64,000 nt of DNA from Kitasatospora mediocidica KCTC 9733 (lineage in GTDB: Bacteria; Actinomycetota; Actinomycetes; Streptomycetales; Streptomycetaceae): contig NZ_JQLN01000004.1 of assembly GCF_000744225.1 (NCBI RefSeq), forward strand, positions 372,001 through 436,000, read 5' to 3'. A program made the translations under genes and the position numbers. Positions 19,839 to 28,564 of the stretch are shown piece after piece. The notes below the pieces were generated by a model. That model was given only the letters and a program-made list of their open reading frames with translations. It was not told the origin of the DNA and made no database searches. Numbering within the stretch: the first letter of the stretch is position 1; every line of letters begins with the position of its first letter.

Positions 19839-19853
19839 TCAAACTTTCTTTGA
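19839..19853. promoter_or_regulatory. Possible operator of the XRE-cupin regulator
   Basis: TCAAACTTTCTTTGA has 5-bp inverted arms around a 5-bp centre, 13 bp before the ASST start codon in an AT-rich patch of the 117-bp divergent gap. A second weaker pair, AACT..AGTT, follows at about 19860-19876. Binding is a guess from position. Confidence 0.35.
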
Positions 19854-19943
19854 TGGCATCAACTACCTTCAGAAGTTAGAGGCCGGGTATGTCGGCACTG
19901 TGAACGGCGCGATAAACCGCCCCCGGGCCACCGCTAGGCTGCG

Positions 19944-20582
19944 ATGACCACGAAAGACGATCACCCGGAACGGAAGGCAGGGCACCACGTGACGCGGGAA
20001 GCACCGGAGCTGCGGGTCGGGGCGAGCGTGCGCCGCCGCCGACGCGCGCTGGACCTCACGCTGGCCGAGGTCGCCGCCCGCTCCGGCCTGTCCTCGCCGT
20101 TCCTGAGCCAGATCGAGAACGACCGGGCCCGCCCGAGCATGCGCTCACTCCAGCTGATCGCCGATGCGCTGGCGACCACCGCCGTGCAGCTGCTGGCCGC
20201 CGCCCACCCCGCGCGCCGGGTGGACATCGTACGGGCGGGCGCCGACGGGGAGTTGGCCACCGCCGAGGACGCCGACCCGGACGGAGCGCGGGTCCGCCCG
20301 CTGGTGCGCGGCCACCACCAGCTGCACGCACTGGAGTTCACCGGGCGCCATGACGGCCTGCGTGAGTTCCTGCACCGCAACGACGAGTTGCTCTACGTCG
20401 CGGACGGCTCGGCCGAGCTGGAGGCGGACGGCGAGACCCACCGGCTCAGTGCCGGGGACACCCTCTACCTGGCCGGCGGCGTCCGGCACCGCTGGCGCGC
20501 ACTGGAGCCGGGCACCCGGGTACTGGTCGTCGCCGTCGCGGAGCACGTCGAGGTCGCAGCCGACCCGCTGACCGAGTGCTAG
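19944..20582 (+). CDS. XRE-type regulator with C-terminal cupin
   Basis: A 212-residue protein. Residues 28-85 form the helix-turn-helix (LTLAEVAARSGLSSPFLSQIEN). Residues 135-205 form a cupin barrel (EFLHRNDELLYVADGSAELE, SAGDTLYLAGGVRHRWRA) that usually binds a small effector. This is the MmsR/PuuR-like single-cupin type that represses a neighbouring catabolic or transport operon. It is divergent from the ASST/permease operon, its likely target. Its TAG stop lies in the CTAG that flanks the repeat element downstream. Confidence 0.92.
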   Translation: MTTKDDHPERKAGHHVTREAPELRVGASVRRRRRALDLTLAEVAARSGLSSPFLSQIENDRARPSMRSLQLIADALATTAVQLLAAAHPARRVDIVRAGADGELATAEDADPDGARVRPLVRGHHQLHALEFTGRHDGLREFLHRNDELLYVADGSAELEADGETHRLSAGDTLYLAGGVRHRWRALEPGTRVLVVAVAEHVEVAADPLTEC

Positions 20583-20742
20583 GCCGTGTCAGGCAACCTT
20601 CGCCCCGTCGCGACGCCCGGCACGCACTCTCGCCGCACCGGCCGAAAGCCCAAGTACGTCCAGTACGAGGACTTCCGGCCGGCACGCCGAGAGCACGCAC
20701 CGGACACCGCTCCTTGACGGGCAAAGGTTGCCTGACGCGGCA
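20583..20742. mobile_element. MITE-like element, copy C, flanked by CTAG on both sides
   Basis: A 160-bp non-coding element with imperfect terminal inverted repeats: GCCGTGTCAGGCAACCTT at the left and the complement of GCCGCGTCAGGCAACCTT at the right. CTAG abuts both ends (20579-20582 and 20743-20746). The inner arms also pair, giving a hairpin of about 75 bp per arm with a small loop near 20660. Both convergent flanking genes use the flanking CTAG for their TAG stop. No transposase frame is inside, so it would need one in trans. The right end matches copy D at 37684. Confidence 0.75.
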
Positions 20743-22284
20743 CTAGGAGCTCGCACCTGTCGAGTCCAGCGCCGCGCTCTCGGAACCGGACCCGGAGGCG
20801 GTGACCAGGCCCGAGGTCGAGGCGGTGGACTCGGTGGGAGTCGTGGTGGAGAGCGAGTGGGTGCCCGCGGACGACGCGCTGCCAGAGGTCGTCTCCGTCA
20901 TCGTCGATGTCGCCGTCGAACTCGTCGTCGATGAGGAGGGCGAGGACGATGACGAAGACGGGGACGAAGACGAGGACGAGGCGCTCTTCGAGGCCGAGGC
21001 GGACGCGGAGGACTGGCCGCCCGACGCCGAGGCGGAGCTCGAACCGGAAGTGGCGCTCGAGGCGGACGACGAGGCCGACGAGGCCGACGAGGTGGATGTG
21101 GACGCGGACGCGGACCCGATCGGGCTCGGCGCGCCGGTGTCGTGGCTGCCGGAGCTGCCCACTGGCCGGGCGAACGCCTTGCCGCTGTCCTGGTCGACCA
21201 CCACGATCACGACCACCGGTGTCGGCGCCGGTTGGACGACGACCACGTTGTTCGGGTGGAACGAGGGCCAGGCACTGCCCGTAAAGGTCGGCGTCGCGCT
21301 CGACATGACCGGCGGCAGCAGCGGGTTCCCGCACGCGCAGCGCGTCCGGGGCACGCCCCGGCTGTCGACCAGCACGGCGGTGCCGGCCTGCAGCACGGAC
21401 TGGAAGCTGGTCGCCGCGCCGTCCGCGAACCCGTGGTTGGTCACCCGGGTGTCCACCCGCAGCACCACGGGGGTCAGCGAGTGCAGGTAGGAGGAGATCG
21501 AGCCCTGCGGGATGCCCTCGACCTGGGCCCACGCCTTGCCCTTGTCCGCGTGCGTGGTCAGGAAGTCGGAGAGCTGTCCCACATCGCAGCTGCCGGTCCG
21601 CTCGGTGCCGCCGTAGAGGCCGACCGAGCCGCCGTTCACGCTCCCGCCCGCGCCGGTCGGCAGGACCGAGACGGCCGCCGCGGGCGGTGAACCCGTGGCC
21701 GGGCCCGACGACTTCGCGACGGCGACGGCGACCGAGGGGGTGAACGGGTCGGGGCCGGGAACGGTGGCCGCCTGCAGCGCGACCTGCGGCGCCGCGGAGG
21801 TGACCTGGCTGCTGCTCTTCGGCTGGCGCTCGGCCAGCGCGATGCCCACCCCGGCGGCGAGCACGACGACACCCGCGGCGACCACCAGACCACGCCGGCT
21901 GCGCCACCACGGCCGCCGGGGGCCACCACCCCCACCGCCACCGGACGCGCTGACCAGCGTGCGCGGCGGCGGCCCGACGGGCGGCGGCGCCGACCCCAGG
22001 GACGTCGCCTCCCCGGAGCCGTCCGGCCGCGCGCCCGAGGGCGGACCACCCGAGGACGGCGGCCCGGGCGGCCCGGGCGGCTGCGGCGGCGTACCGGGCT
22101 GTGGGCCGGACTGCGGCCCCGACGGCGGACCGGGCACCTGCCCGGACGGCGGCGGAGTCGAGGAGGGCCCGGACGTCGGGCCCGAGGGCGGACCGGACGG
22201 CGGCGGGCCGGACGCCCCCGACGAACCCGACGGTTCCTCGGGAGACCCACCGGACGGCTGACCTGACGGCGTTTCGGAGCTCAC
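20743..22284 (-). CDS. DUF6777-type membrane-anchored protein with Ser-rich tail
   Basis: A 513-residue protein from GTG 22284. Residues 1-120 are a cytoplasmic Pro/Gly/Ser-rich repeat (GPPSGP units); one membrane helix lies at about 132-151 (GLVVAAGVVVLAAGVGIALA). The outer part has the DUF6777 core: SCDVGQLSDFLTTHADKGKA, LTPVVLRVDTRVTNHGFADG and RGVPRTRCACGNPL with three Cys. The last about 150 residues are Ser/Thr/Ala repeats, probably a wall-spanning or glycosylated stalk. Function is unknown. The stop TAG sits in the CTAG of the repeat element. Confidence 0.75.
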   Translation of the reverse strand: MSSETPSGQPSGGSPEEPSGSSGASGPPPSGPPSGPTSGPSSTPPPSGQVPGPPSGPQSGPQPGTPPQPPGPPGPPSSGGPPSGARPDGSGEATSLGSAPPPVGPPPRTLVSASGGGGGGGPRRPWWRSRRGLVVAAGVVVLAAGVGIALAERQPKSSSQVTSAAPQVALQAATVPGPDPFTPSVAVAVAKSSGPATGSPPAAAVSVLPTGAGGSVNGGSVGLYGGTERTGSCDVGQLSDFLTTHADKGKAWAQVEGIPQGSISSYLHSLTPVVLRVDTRVTNHGFADGAATSFQSVLQAGTAVLVDSRGVPRTRCACGNPLLPPVMSSATPTFTGSAWPSFHPNNVVVVQPAPTPVVVIVVVDQDSGKAFARPVGSSGSHDTGAPSPIGSASASTSTSSASSASSSASSATSGSSSASASGGQSSASASASKSASSSSSSPSSSSSSPSSSTTSSTATSTMTETTSGSASSAGTHSLSTTTPTESTASTSGLVTASGSGSESAALDSTGASS

Positions 22285-22487
22285 GGCCCATTCTCTGCGC
22301 CTGCCCGTGCCGCCTCGCAACCGCAGCCGGGCCCGCCGCCCACCCGCAGCCGGCTCCGCGAGCGGCCACTGCGACACCCCATCGGGCCACTGCGCGCCCG
22401 TCCCCCGCGCCGATCCCGCCGCGCCGACGGAAGCTGGACCTGCCGGCAGCCCCGGCCCCACCCGCCCCCGCCCGAGCAGGAGACAGC

Positions 22488-23774
22488 GTGCGTCCGAGTG
22501 ACGGTCCCCCCGACGCCGCCCACCCGCACCGCCCGCCGGCCGGCTGGCTGGAAGCCCTCGCCACCGCCGTCGCCACCCTCGTGGTGATGGCCGCCGTCGC
22601 CGCGCTCGGCCTCTGGTCGGCCGGGGCGACCGGGCTGCCGTCCGGTTCGTTCCTGCCGGTGGTGGCCGCGACCGTGCTGAGCGCGCAGGGCATCCCGCTC
22701 CAGCTGGACGGCGACGCCGGTTTCCTGGCCCAGGCGAGCGCGTCCATCGACGTGGTGCCGCTCTCGGTGACGCTGGTCGGCGCGCTGGTGCTGGGGTGGG
22801 TGTTCCTGTGGCCGCTGCGGCTGCGGGCCGTGCTGACGCCGGGCGAGCTGGCGGCCCGGGCGCTGCGGACGGCACTCTTCTGGGCGGCCGCCCTGCTGCT
22901 GCTCACCCGGCTGGCCCGGCACAGTTTCAGCATCTCCACCGGCAGCCCGGAGGCCGACCTGATCGGCGGGGCGCTCGGCATCACCCCCACCGTCGGGTTC
23001 CACGCCGCCTGGGCGGCCGCGCTCGGTTACGGGCTGCTCTGGCTGGTCGTGGTGCTGCTCCTCGCCTTCGTGGTCGCCCGCCGGGCGCCGCTGCCCTCGG
23101 CCCTGCTGCGCCGCCAGCTGTGGGTGCGCCCGGCGGCGCACGGGGTGCTGCTGGTCCTGCTGGCGTACGTGCTGCTCGGGTTGGTCGCCGCGTTCGTCGT
23201 GGTGATCCGCGGCACGGACGCCCGGGACACCCTGGCGCTGGTCCTGCTCGGCCTGCCCAACCTGGTGTGGATCGCGCTCGGTGTCGGCCTCGGCGGCTCC
23301 TGGCACGGACGGGTGACCGGCGGCAGCATCGGGCTGCCCGTCCCCGAGCCGCTGGCCTCGGTGCTGGGCGTCGGCGGCGACAAGGAGGCCGTGCTGGACC
23401 TGAGTTCGCTCGCGCAGCAGGACGGCCGGGCCTGGCTGCTGCTGCCGCTGGCCGCGGTCGTGGTGCTCGGCGCGGGTGTCCTGAGCGCCCGGCAGACCGC
23501 CGCGACGGCCGTGCCGGGCGGCGGGGTCTCGCCCTGGCAGCACGCCGTGCGGATGGCGGTCGCGCTCGGCGCGGCGCTGCTGGTGGTGGGGTTGCTGACC
23601 AGGATCGCGGCGAACTACGGGCTGTCGTTCCTGGGGGTCGGCGACCTGACGGGACCCGCCGCCGCCGTGGCGCTGCACTGCGACCTGCTGGTGACGGTGG
23701 CCGCGGGCGGGGTCTGGGGCGCCCTGGCCGGATTCGTCGGAGCGCTCACCGTCCGGGGCCGTCGTCGTCGGTAG
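22488..23774 (+). CDS. Streptophobe-family integral membrane protein
   Basis: A 428-residue very hydrophobic protein from GTG 22488 behind CAGGAGA. About ten membrane segments are visible, beginning LATAVATLVVMAAVAALGLW, with conserved GSFLPVVAATVLSAQG and SIDVVPLSVTLVGALVLGW regions typical of the streptophobe family found in Streptomyces. Role unknown. Its last 29 bp overlap the end of the convergent kinase gene, so the two transcripts are complementary at their 3' ends. It is divergent from the DUF6777 gene. Confidence 0.85.
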   Translation: MRPSDGPPDAAHPHRPPAGWLEALATAVATLVVMAAVAALGLWSAGATGLPSGSFLPVVAATVLSAQGIPLQLDGDAGFLAQASASIDVVPLSVTLVGALVLGWVFLWPLRLRAVLTPGELAARALRTALFWAAALLLLTRLARHSFSISTGSPEADLIGGALGITPTVGFHAAWAAALGYGLLWLVVVLLLAFVVARRAPLPSALLRRQLWVRPAAHGVLLVLLAYVLLGLVAAFVVVIRGTDARDTLALVLLGLPNLVWIALGVGLGGSWHGRVTGGSIGLPVPEPLASVLGVGGDKEAVLDLSSLAQQDGRAWLLLPLAAVVVLGAGVLSARQTAATAVPGGGVSPWQHAVRMAVALGAALLVVGLLTRIAANYGLSFLGVGDLTGPAAAVALHCDLLVTVAAGGVWGALAGFVGALTVRGRRRR

Positions 23775-24714
23775 GCACGCCGAACACCGGGGCGGCCCAG
23801 GCGGGCGGGGCCGGCCAGGGCTCCGGAGGCCGGGTCACCACCTGGGTGGGATCCGGCACCGCGACCGGCACCGGTCCGCCCGCCTGGGCGCGCAGCGCGC
23901 TCGTGAAGGCCACACAGGTGTCGTACCGCTCCTCCGGCGCCTTGGCCAGCGCCCGGGCCAGCACGCCCGCCACCCCCGGGGCGAGCCCGAGCGTCGAGGG
24001 CGGGTCGTGCAGGTGGGCCCAGAGCAGCGCCATGTCGTCGTCGCGCTCGAACGGCGGATGCCCGGTCAGCGCCTCGTGCACCACGCAACCCAGGCTGTAG
24101 ACGTCGCAGCGGCCGTCGACCGGCTTGCCGGCGATCTGCTCGGGGGCGACGTAGTCGAGCGTGCCGACGAACTGGCCCACCGTGGTGAAGCCGGTCAGCG
24201 AGAGGGACTTCTTGGTCAGGCCGAAGTCGGTCAGGTAGACGTGCTCCGGATGGTCGCTGTCGGTGCCCTCGGCGACCAGGATGTTGCCGGGCTTGACGTC
24301 GCGGTGGACCAGGTCGTGGTCGTGCGCGGCGTCCAGCGCGGAGGCCACCTGACCGGCGATCCGCGCCGTCTGGCGCACGCCGAGCGGGCCCTCCCGGTCG
24401 AGCAGCGCGCGCAGGTCGCGGCCGTGCACGTAGCGCATCGCGATGAAGAGCACGCCCTGTGCCTCGCCGGCCTCGAAGACCGGGACGATGTGGGGGTGGT
24501 CGATCGAGGCCGCGATCCGCGACTCGTGCGCGAACCGCTTGCGGAACACCTCGTTGCGGGCCAGCTCGGGGGCGAGCACCTTGACCGCCACCTGCCGGCC
24601 CAGCCGCAGGTCCTCGGCCTGGTAGACCACCGCCATGCCGCCGCGGCCGATCTCGCGGTCCAGGCGGTAGCCGGCGATGGTGCGGCCGAGCAGGTCCGAC
24701 GGGACGGTGGTCAT
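23746..24714 (-). CDS. Soluble Ser/Thr protein kinase (PknB-like)
   Basis: A 322-residue Hanks-type kinase. Visible motifs are the Gly loop IGRGGMAVVY (22-31), the ATP lysine K45 in VAVKVL, the catalytic loop HRDVKPGN (H137, D139), DFGLTKK (D163) and APEQ at the end of the activation loop, which carries several Ser/Thr (SLSLTGFTT). There is no transmembrane segment or PASTA domain; the C-terminal 50 residues are Pro-rich. It overlaps the SH3-like gene by 4 bp and follows the two-FHA ABC transporter gene, its probable substrate, as PknF pairs with Rv1747 in Mycobacterium tuberculosis. Confidence 0.93.
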   Translation of the reverse strand: MTTVPSDLLGRTIAGYRLDREIGRGGMAVVYQAEDLRLGRQVAVKVLAPELARNEVFRKRFAHESRIAASIDHPHIVPVFEAGEAQGVLFIAMRYVHGRDLRALLDREGPLGVRQTARIAGQVASALDAAHDHDLVHRDVKPGNILVAEGTDSDHPEHVYLTDFGLTKKSLSLTGFTTVGQFVGTLDYVAPEQIAGKPVDGRCDVYSLGCVVHEALTGHPPFERDDDMALLWAHLHDPPSTLGLAPGVAGVLARALAKAPEERYDTCVAFTSALRAQAGGPVPVAVPDPTQVVTRPPEPWPAPPAWAAPVFGVPTDDDGPGR

Positions 24715-25238
24715 CGGCTGTCCGCCTGGTCGCCGTCCGGCGGCGGCTGGACCGTGGCGTACGTCCGCAGCCCGGTGCCGTCGCAGTAGTACCAGGTGCC
24801 GCGGTCGAGATCGAGCAGCCAGGCGGCGGGGCCGTCGACCACCGCGCCCAGCCGGACGCCCCCGCTGCGCCGCCGGAAGGCCTCCAGGTCGCAGCGCCCG
24901 GTGGCGAGGTCCTCGACCAGCCTGCGGTAGTCGGCCAGGGCGCGCTCCAGCCTGATCAGCAGCGGGCGCGGATCCTCCACGACGTCCAGCGGGCGGGCGG
25001 CCGCCTCCGGACTGTGCGGCAGCGGGACCAGCAACCGGCCGTCCAGCCAGGCCGTCCAGCCGTTGGAGCAGCGCACCTGCGCCCAGTCCCCGCGCAGCTT
25101 GGCCAGCTGGACGGGCAGCAGCGCGTCCAGCCGTGCCGTGGGGTGCCCCGGGTCCGGCTCGGCCCAGGTCGGCAGACCGTCCGGCGGGACCACGTGGGTC
25201 GCCACGAAGCCGGCGCCCCCGTCCCTGACCTCGCTCAT
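24711..25238 (-). CDS. Hypothetical protein between FHA-ABC transporter and kinase
   Basis: A 175-residue soluble protein. The first 85 residues look like a small beta domain (VATHVVPPDGLPTWAEPDPG, WAQVRCSNGWTAWLDGRLLV), reminiscent of an SH3-like fold with conserved Trp residues. The middle is helical (LLIRLERALADYRRLVEDLA). The end is again beta-rich (AAWLLDLDRGTWYYCDGTGL). No enzyme motif. It is locked between the two signalling genes (34 bp after one, 4-bp overlap with the next), so it probably works with them, perhaps as an adaptor. Confidence 0.7.
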   Translation of the reverse strand: MSEVRDGGAGFVATHVVPPDGLPTWAEPDPGHPTARLDALLPVQLAKLRGDWAQVRCSNGWTAWLDGRLLVPLPHSPEAAARPLDVVEDPRPLLIRLERALADYRRLVEDLATGRCDLEAFRRRSGGVRLGAVVDGPAAWLLDLDRGTWYYCDGTGLRTYATVQPPPDGDQADSR

Positions 25239-25272
25239 CGCGGACCGGCCCCGGTCGTCGCCGTCATCGCCC

Positions 25273-27609
25273 TCATCGCCTCATGACGGCCGGCTCGTGC
25301 CGGCGCAGCAGGCGGGCGACCAGCACGGCGAGCACGGCCGAGAGAACCACCAGCATGCCCATGTCGAGCAGCCAGACTCCGGCGGAGTGCCGGAAGAGCG
25401 GGTCGGCGGTCAGGCTCCCGGGGACGATGGCGTGCAGGTCGATGGTGGACGCCATCGCGCCCAACGCCCAGCGTGAGGGGACCAGCCAGGAGAGCTGGTT
25501 GAGGACCGGGACACCGCTGAGCGGGAGCAGCGCGCCGCAGAAGACCACCTGGACGATCGCCAGCAGCACCAGCAGCGGCATGGTGACCTCCTCCTTCTTC
25601 ACCAGCGCGGAGATGAAGAGGCCGAGCATCATCGCGGTGAAGGAGAGCAGCGCGACGGCGAGGGTGATCTCCAGCAACGGCGGCAGGAAGACCCCGCTGC
25701 CACCCTGTGGTCGCAGCTGCACGCCGCCGAGGCCGACCATGGTGAGGACGACCGCCTGCACCACCGTCACCGTTCCCAGCACCACCACCTTGGAGCAGAG
25801 GTAGGCGGATCTGGACAGGCCGACGGCCCGTTCGCGCTGGTAGATGACGCGTTCCTTGACCAGCTCGCGGACCGCGTTGGCCGCGCCGGTGAGCACGCCG
25901 CCGACGCAGAGGATCAGCAGGGCGTTGAGTGCGGTGGTGCTGGTGAGCTTGCTGCCGGCCAGGGCGTGCGCCATCGCCCCCATCACGAAGGGCAGCGCGA
26001 CCATGATCGCCAGGAAGGTCCGGTCGGCGACCAGCGCGGTCGCGTAGCGGCGGACCAGGGTGCCCACCTGGGAGTGCCAGCGCTGGGGGGTGGGCGGCGG
26101 CGGGGCCGGCCGGTCGGCGGTCGGGGCCGGCGGCCGCGGCTCGGCCATCGGCGCGATGTACCGGCGGTAGGGCGCCGAGGAGCGGAACTGGCCGGCCCAG
26201 TCCCGGTCCTCCTCGGTCTCGAAGGCCTCGAACGCCTCGGGCCACTGGGTGTAGCCGAAGTACGCCAGCGCGTCGCCGGGCGGGCCGTAGTAGGCGATCC
26301 GTCCACCGGGCGCGAGCAGCAGCAGCCGGTCGCAGACGTCCAGGCTGAGCACGCTGTGGGTGACCACGACGACGGTGCGGCCGTCGTCGGCCAGGGCGCG
26401 CAGCATGTGCATCACCGAGCGGTCCATGCCGGGGTCCAGCCCCGAGGTCGGTTCGTCCAGGAAGAGCAGGGAGGGCTTGGTGAGGAGTTCCAGGGCCACG
26501 CTGACCCGCTTGCGCTGGCCGCCGGAGAGGCTGGAGATGACCAGGTCGGCGCGCTTCTCCAGGCCGAGTTCGGAGATCACCTCGGTGATCCGGGCCTCCC
26601 GCTCGGACTCGGCGGTGTCGCCGGGGAAGCGCAGTTCGGCGGCGTAGCCCAGTGCGCGGCGCACGGTGAGCTGGGTGTGCAGGATGTCGTCCTGCGGCAC
26701 CAGGCCGATCCTGCGGCGCAGTTCGGCGTAGTCGCGGTAGAGGTCGCGGCCGTCGTAGCGCACGGTGCCCTCGTCCGCCGGACGCAGGCCGGTCAGCGCG
26801 TTGAGCAGGGTGGACTTGCCGGAGCCGCTGGGACCGGCCACCGCGAGCAGGCACTTCTCGCCGACCGGGAAGCTGATCCGGTCGAGCAGCACCCGCCCGT
26901 CGTCGACCCTCACCACCAGCCCCTCGACGTCGAGTGTGACGTCGCCGGCGTCGACGAACTCCTGGAGCTCGCCGCCGACCAGGCAGAGCATCGAGTGCCC
27001 GATGCCGACCAGGTCCTGCGAGCCGACGATCGCCTGGAGGACCGGCTGGCCGTTGAGGTAGGTGCCGTTGTGGCTGCCCAGGTCGACGATCTCGTAGCGG
27101 CCGTCCGGGCGGGCCCGCAGCTCGGCGTGCAGACGGGACACCGAGAGGTCGTCCAGGACCAGGTCGTTGCCCGGCGCGCGGCCGATCCGCACGGTGCGGG
27201 CGGGCAGCGGCAGGACGTTGGTCGGCGCGCGGTAGGAACCGGTGAGCGAGGTCAGCGCGGACGGCCGGGGCCGGGCGCGGACCGGCTCGGGGGCGCCGCT
27301 GAACGCGACCCTGGGGCCGTCGCCGGGGCTTCCGAAGCGGATCACCGAGCCCGGGCCGACGTCCAGGTGGCCGATCCGACGGCCGTCCACGAAGGTGCCG
27401 TTGGTGCTGCCGATGTCGTCGAGGGTCCAGTGGTCGTGCTCGACGTGCAGCAGCGCGTGGTGCCAGGAGACCCGGGGATCGGCGAGGACGATCTCGCTGA
27501 CCGGGTCGCGGCCGACGTGGTACGAACGGCTCGGGCTCAGCACCTTCGAGTCGTCCGCCGTCTCCAGGACCAGCTGCGGCGCGTTGGGCGCGACCTGTCG
27601 CTCTCCCAT
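25273..27609 (-). CDS. Two-FHA ABC transporter (Rv1747-like)
   Basis: A 778-residue single-chain exporter of the ABCG/ABC-2 type. Two FHA domains come first: about 25-95 (YHVGRDPVSEIVLADPRVSW, IGSTNGTFVDG) and about 150-225 (VRIGRAPGNDLVLDDLSVSR, LGSHNGTYLNG). Then the ATPase: Walker A AGPSGSGKST, signature SLSGGQRKRVS, Walker B LLFLDEPTSGLDPG. The C-terminal half has about six membrane segments. FHA domains read phosphothreonine; in Rv1747 both bind sites phosphorylated by PknF. The kinase two genes downstream makes the same control likely here. Cargo unknown (lipid or lipoglycan in mycobacteria). Confidence 0.93.
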   Translation of the reverse strand: MGERQVAPNAPQLVLETADDSKVLSPSRSYHVGRDPVSEIVLADPRVSWHHALLHVEHDHWTLDDIGSTNGTFVDGRRIGHLDVGPGSVIRFGSPGDGPRVAFSGAPEPVRARPRPSALTSLTGSYRAPTNVLPLPARTVRIGRAPGNDLVLDDLSVSRLHAELRARPDGRYEIVDLGSHNGTYLNGQPVLQAIVGSQDLVGIGHSMLCLVGGELQEFVDAGDVTLDVEGLVVRVDDGRVLLDRISFPVGEKCLLAVAGPSGSGKSTLLNALTGLRPADEGTVRYDGRDLYRDYAELRRRIGLVPQDDILHTQLTVRRALGYAAELRFPGDTAESEREARITEVISELGLEKRADLVISSLSGGQRKRVSVALELLTKPSLLFLDEPTSGLDPGMDRSVMHMLRALADDGRTVVVVTHSVLSLDVCDRLLLLAPGGRIAYYGPPGDALAYFGYTQWPEAFEAFETEEDRDWAGQFRSSAPYRRYIAPMAEPRPPAPTADRPAPPPPTPQRWHSQVGTLVRRYATALVADRTFLAIMVALPFVMGAMAHALAGSKLTSTTALNALLILCVGGVLTGAANAVRELVKERVIYQRERAVGLSRSAYLCSKVVVLGTVTVVQAVVLTMVGLGGVQLRPQGGSGVFLPPLLEITLAVALLSFTAMMLGLFISALVKKEEVTMPLLVLLAIVQVVFCGALLPLSGVPVLNQLSWLVPSRWALGAMASTIDLHAIVPGSLTADPLFRHSAGVWLLDMGMLVVLSAVLAVLVARLLRRHEPAVMRR

Positions 27610-27720
27610 ACTCCGACGATAGACCGATCGTGGGACAGTCGCAGAAATCGCCCGCCCGGCGGGTTCCGCGCAGGCGCGCGGTTTGGCATCGTGAGACCCC
27701 CTTCCAGGCGAGGTGGCACG

Positions 27721-28410
27721 ATGACGGATGCACCGGTGGCAGGCGTCCCGACGGTCGATCAGGTCATCGCACGATTGCAGACCCTGGCCCCCACATTCCC
27801 ACCGGGCGACGGCGTCGGGGTCTTCCACCGGATGTACCTGACCGTCACCCAACTGGTGCACGACCGGCTCGCGGCCGCCTACTTCGCCGACCCCGACGCG
27901 ATGAGCGCCCTCGACGTGGTCTTCGCCGGCCGCTACCTGGCCGCCGTCGACACCGACGCCGCCGGACGCCGCCCGCGCCCCTGCTGGCGCCCGCTCTTCG
28001 AGCTGCGCCGCCACCCCGGCATCCACCCGCTGCAGTTCGCCCTGGCCGGCATGAACGCGCACATCGAGCACGACCTGCCGCTCGCGGTCCTGGACACCGC
28101 CCAGCTGCTCGGCCGCGACCCCCTCACCTTCGAGGCGGACTACCACCGGATCAACGACCTGCTCGCCCAGGTGGAGGCCCAGGTCCGCGAGGAGCTGCTG
28201 CCCGAACCCGAGTCCACGCGGGCGGCCGAACCGCTGCTGCACGTGCTGGGCGTCTGGAGCATCGACCGGGCCAGGGACGCCGCCTGGGCCACCGTGCTGG
28301 TGCTGCACGGTCTGCGCGACGCCCCGCTCGCGTCCGCCGCCCTGGTCAGCGCGCTCGACGACTCGGTCGGCATGGTCAGCCGGGCGCTGCTCACCCCACT
28401 GGGAGCCTGA
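27721..28410 (+). CDS. DUF5995 family protein
   Basis: A 229-residue helical protein with the DUF5995 pattern: FHRMYLTVTQLVHDRLAAAY, WRPLFELRRHPGIHPLQFAL, AGMNAHIEHDLPLAVLDT, and a C-terminal helix starting DRARDAAWATVL. The conserved His residues (FHRMY, HPGIHPL, NAHIEHD) suggest a buried metal or acid-base site, but no activity is known for the family. It is divergent from the FHA-ABC operon with a 111-bp gap. Confidence 0.85.
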   Translation: MTDAPVAGVPTVDQVIARLQTLAPTFPPGDGVGVFHRMYLTVTQLVHDRLAAAYFADPDAMSALDVVFAGRYLAAVDTDAAGRRPRPCWRPLFELRRHPGIHPLQFALAGMNAHIEHDLPLAVLDTAQLLGRDPLTFEADYHRINDLLAQVEAQVREELLPEPESTRAAEPLLHVLGVWSIDRARDAAWATVLVLHGLRDAPLASAALVSALDDSVGMVSRALLTPLGA

Positions 28411-28473
28411 CGGACCCTCACCGCAGCCGGGAACGCGGCGAATCCCGCGACCCCGGCTGTATTGACGCGCCCT

Positions 28474-28489
28474 ATTGGTCTGTACCACT
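28474..28489. promoter_or_regulatory. DasR-like operator of the chitinase gene
   Basis: ATTGGTCTGTACCACT resembles the DasR-responsive element AGTGGTCTAGACCACT, a GlcNAc-controlled repressor site found before streptomycete chitinase genes. It differs at about four positions. A TTGACG -35-like box lies just upstream (28462-28467), so the site would cover the promoter. Confidence 0.65.
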
Positions 28490-28564
28490 GTAAGGGAGCC
28501 GCGGCACTCCCCCACACTGTCCGGCGGCGTGCCTGCGCTGCCCTTCGCCAAGGAGGACCCGCCC

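Noticed and set aside
20579..22990. An 803-codon minus-strand frame overlapping the DUF6777 gene
   Set aside because: Its translation is low-complexity Arg/Ala/Gly and it is out of frame with the recognisable DUF6777 core.
25235..27733. An 832-codon frame overlapping the FHA-ABC gene
   Set aside because: The FHA, Walker and signature motifs are all in the other frame (25273-27609).
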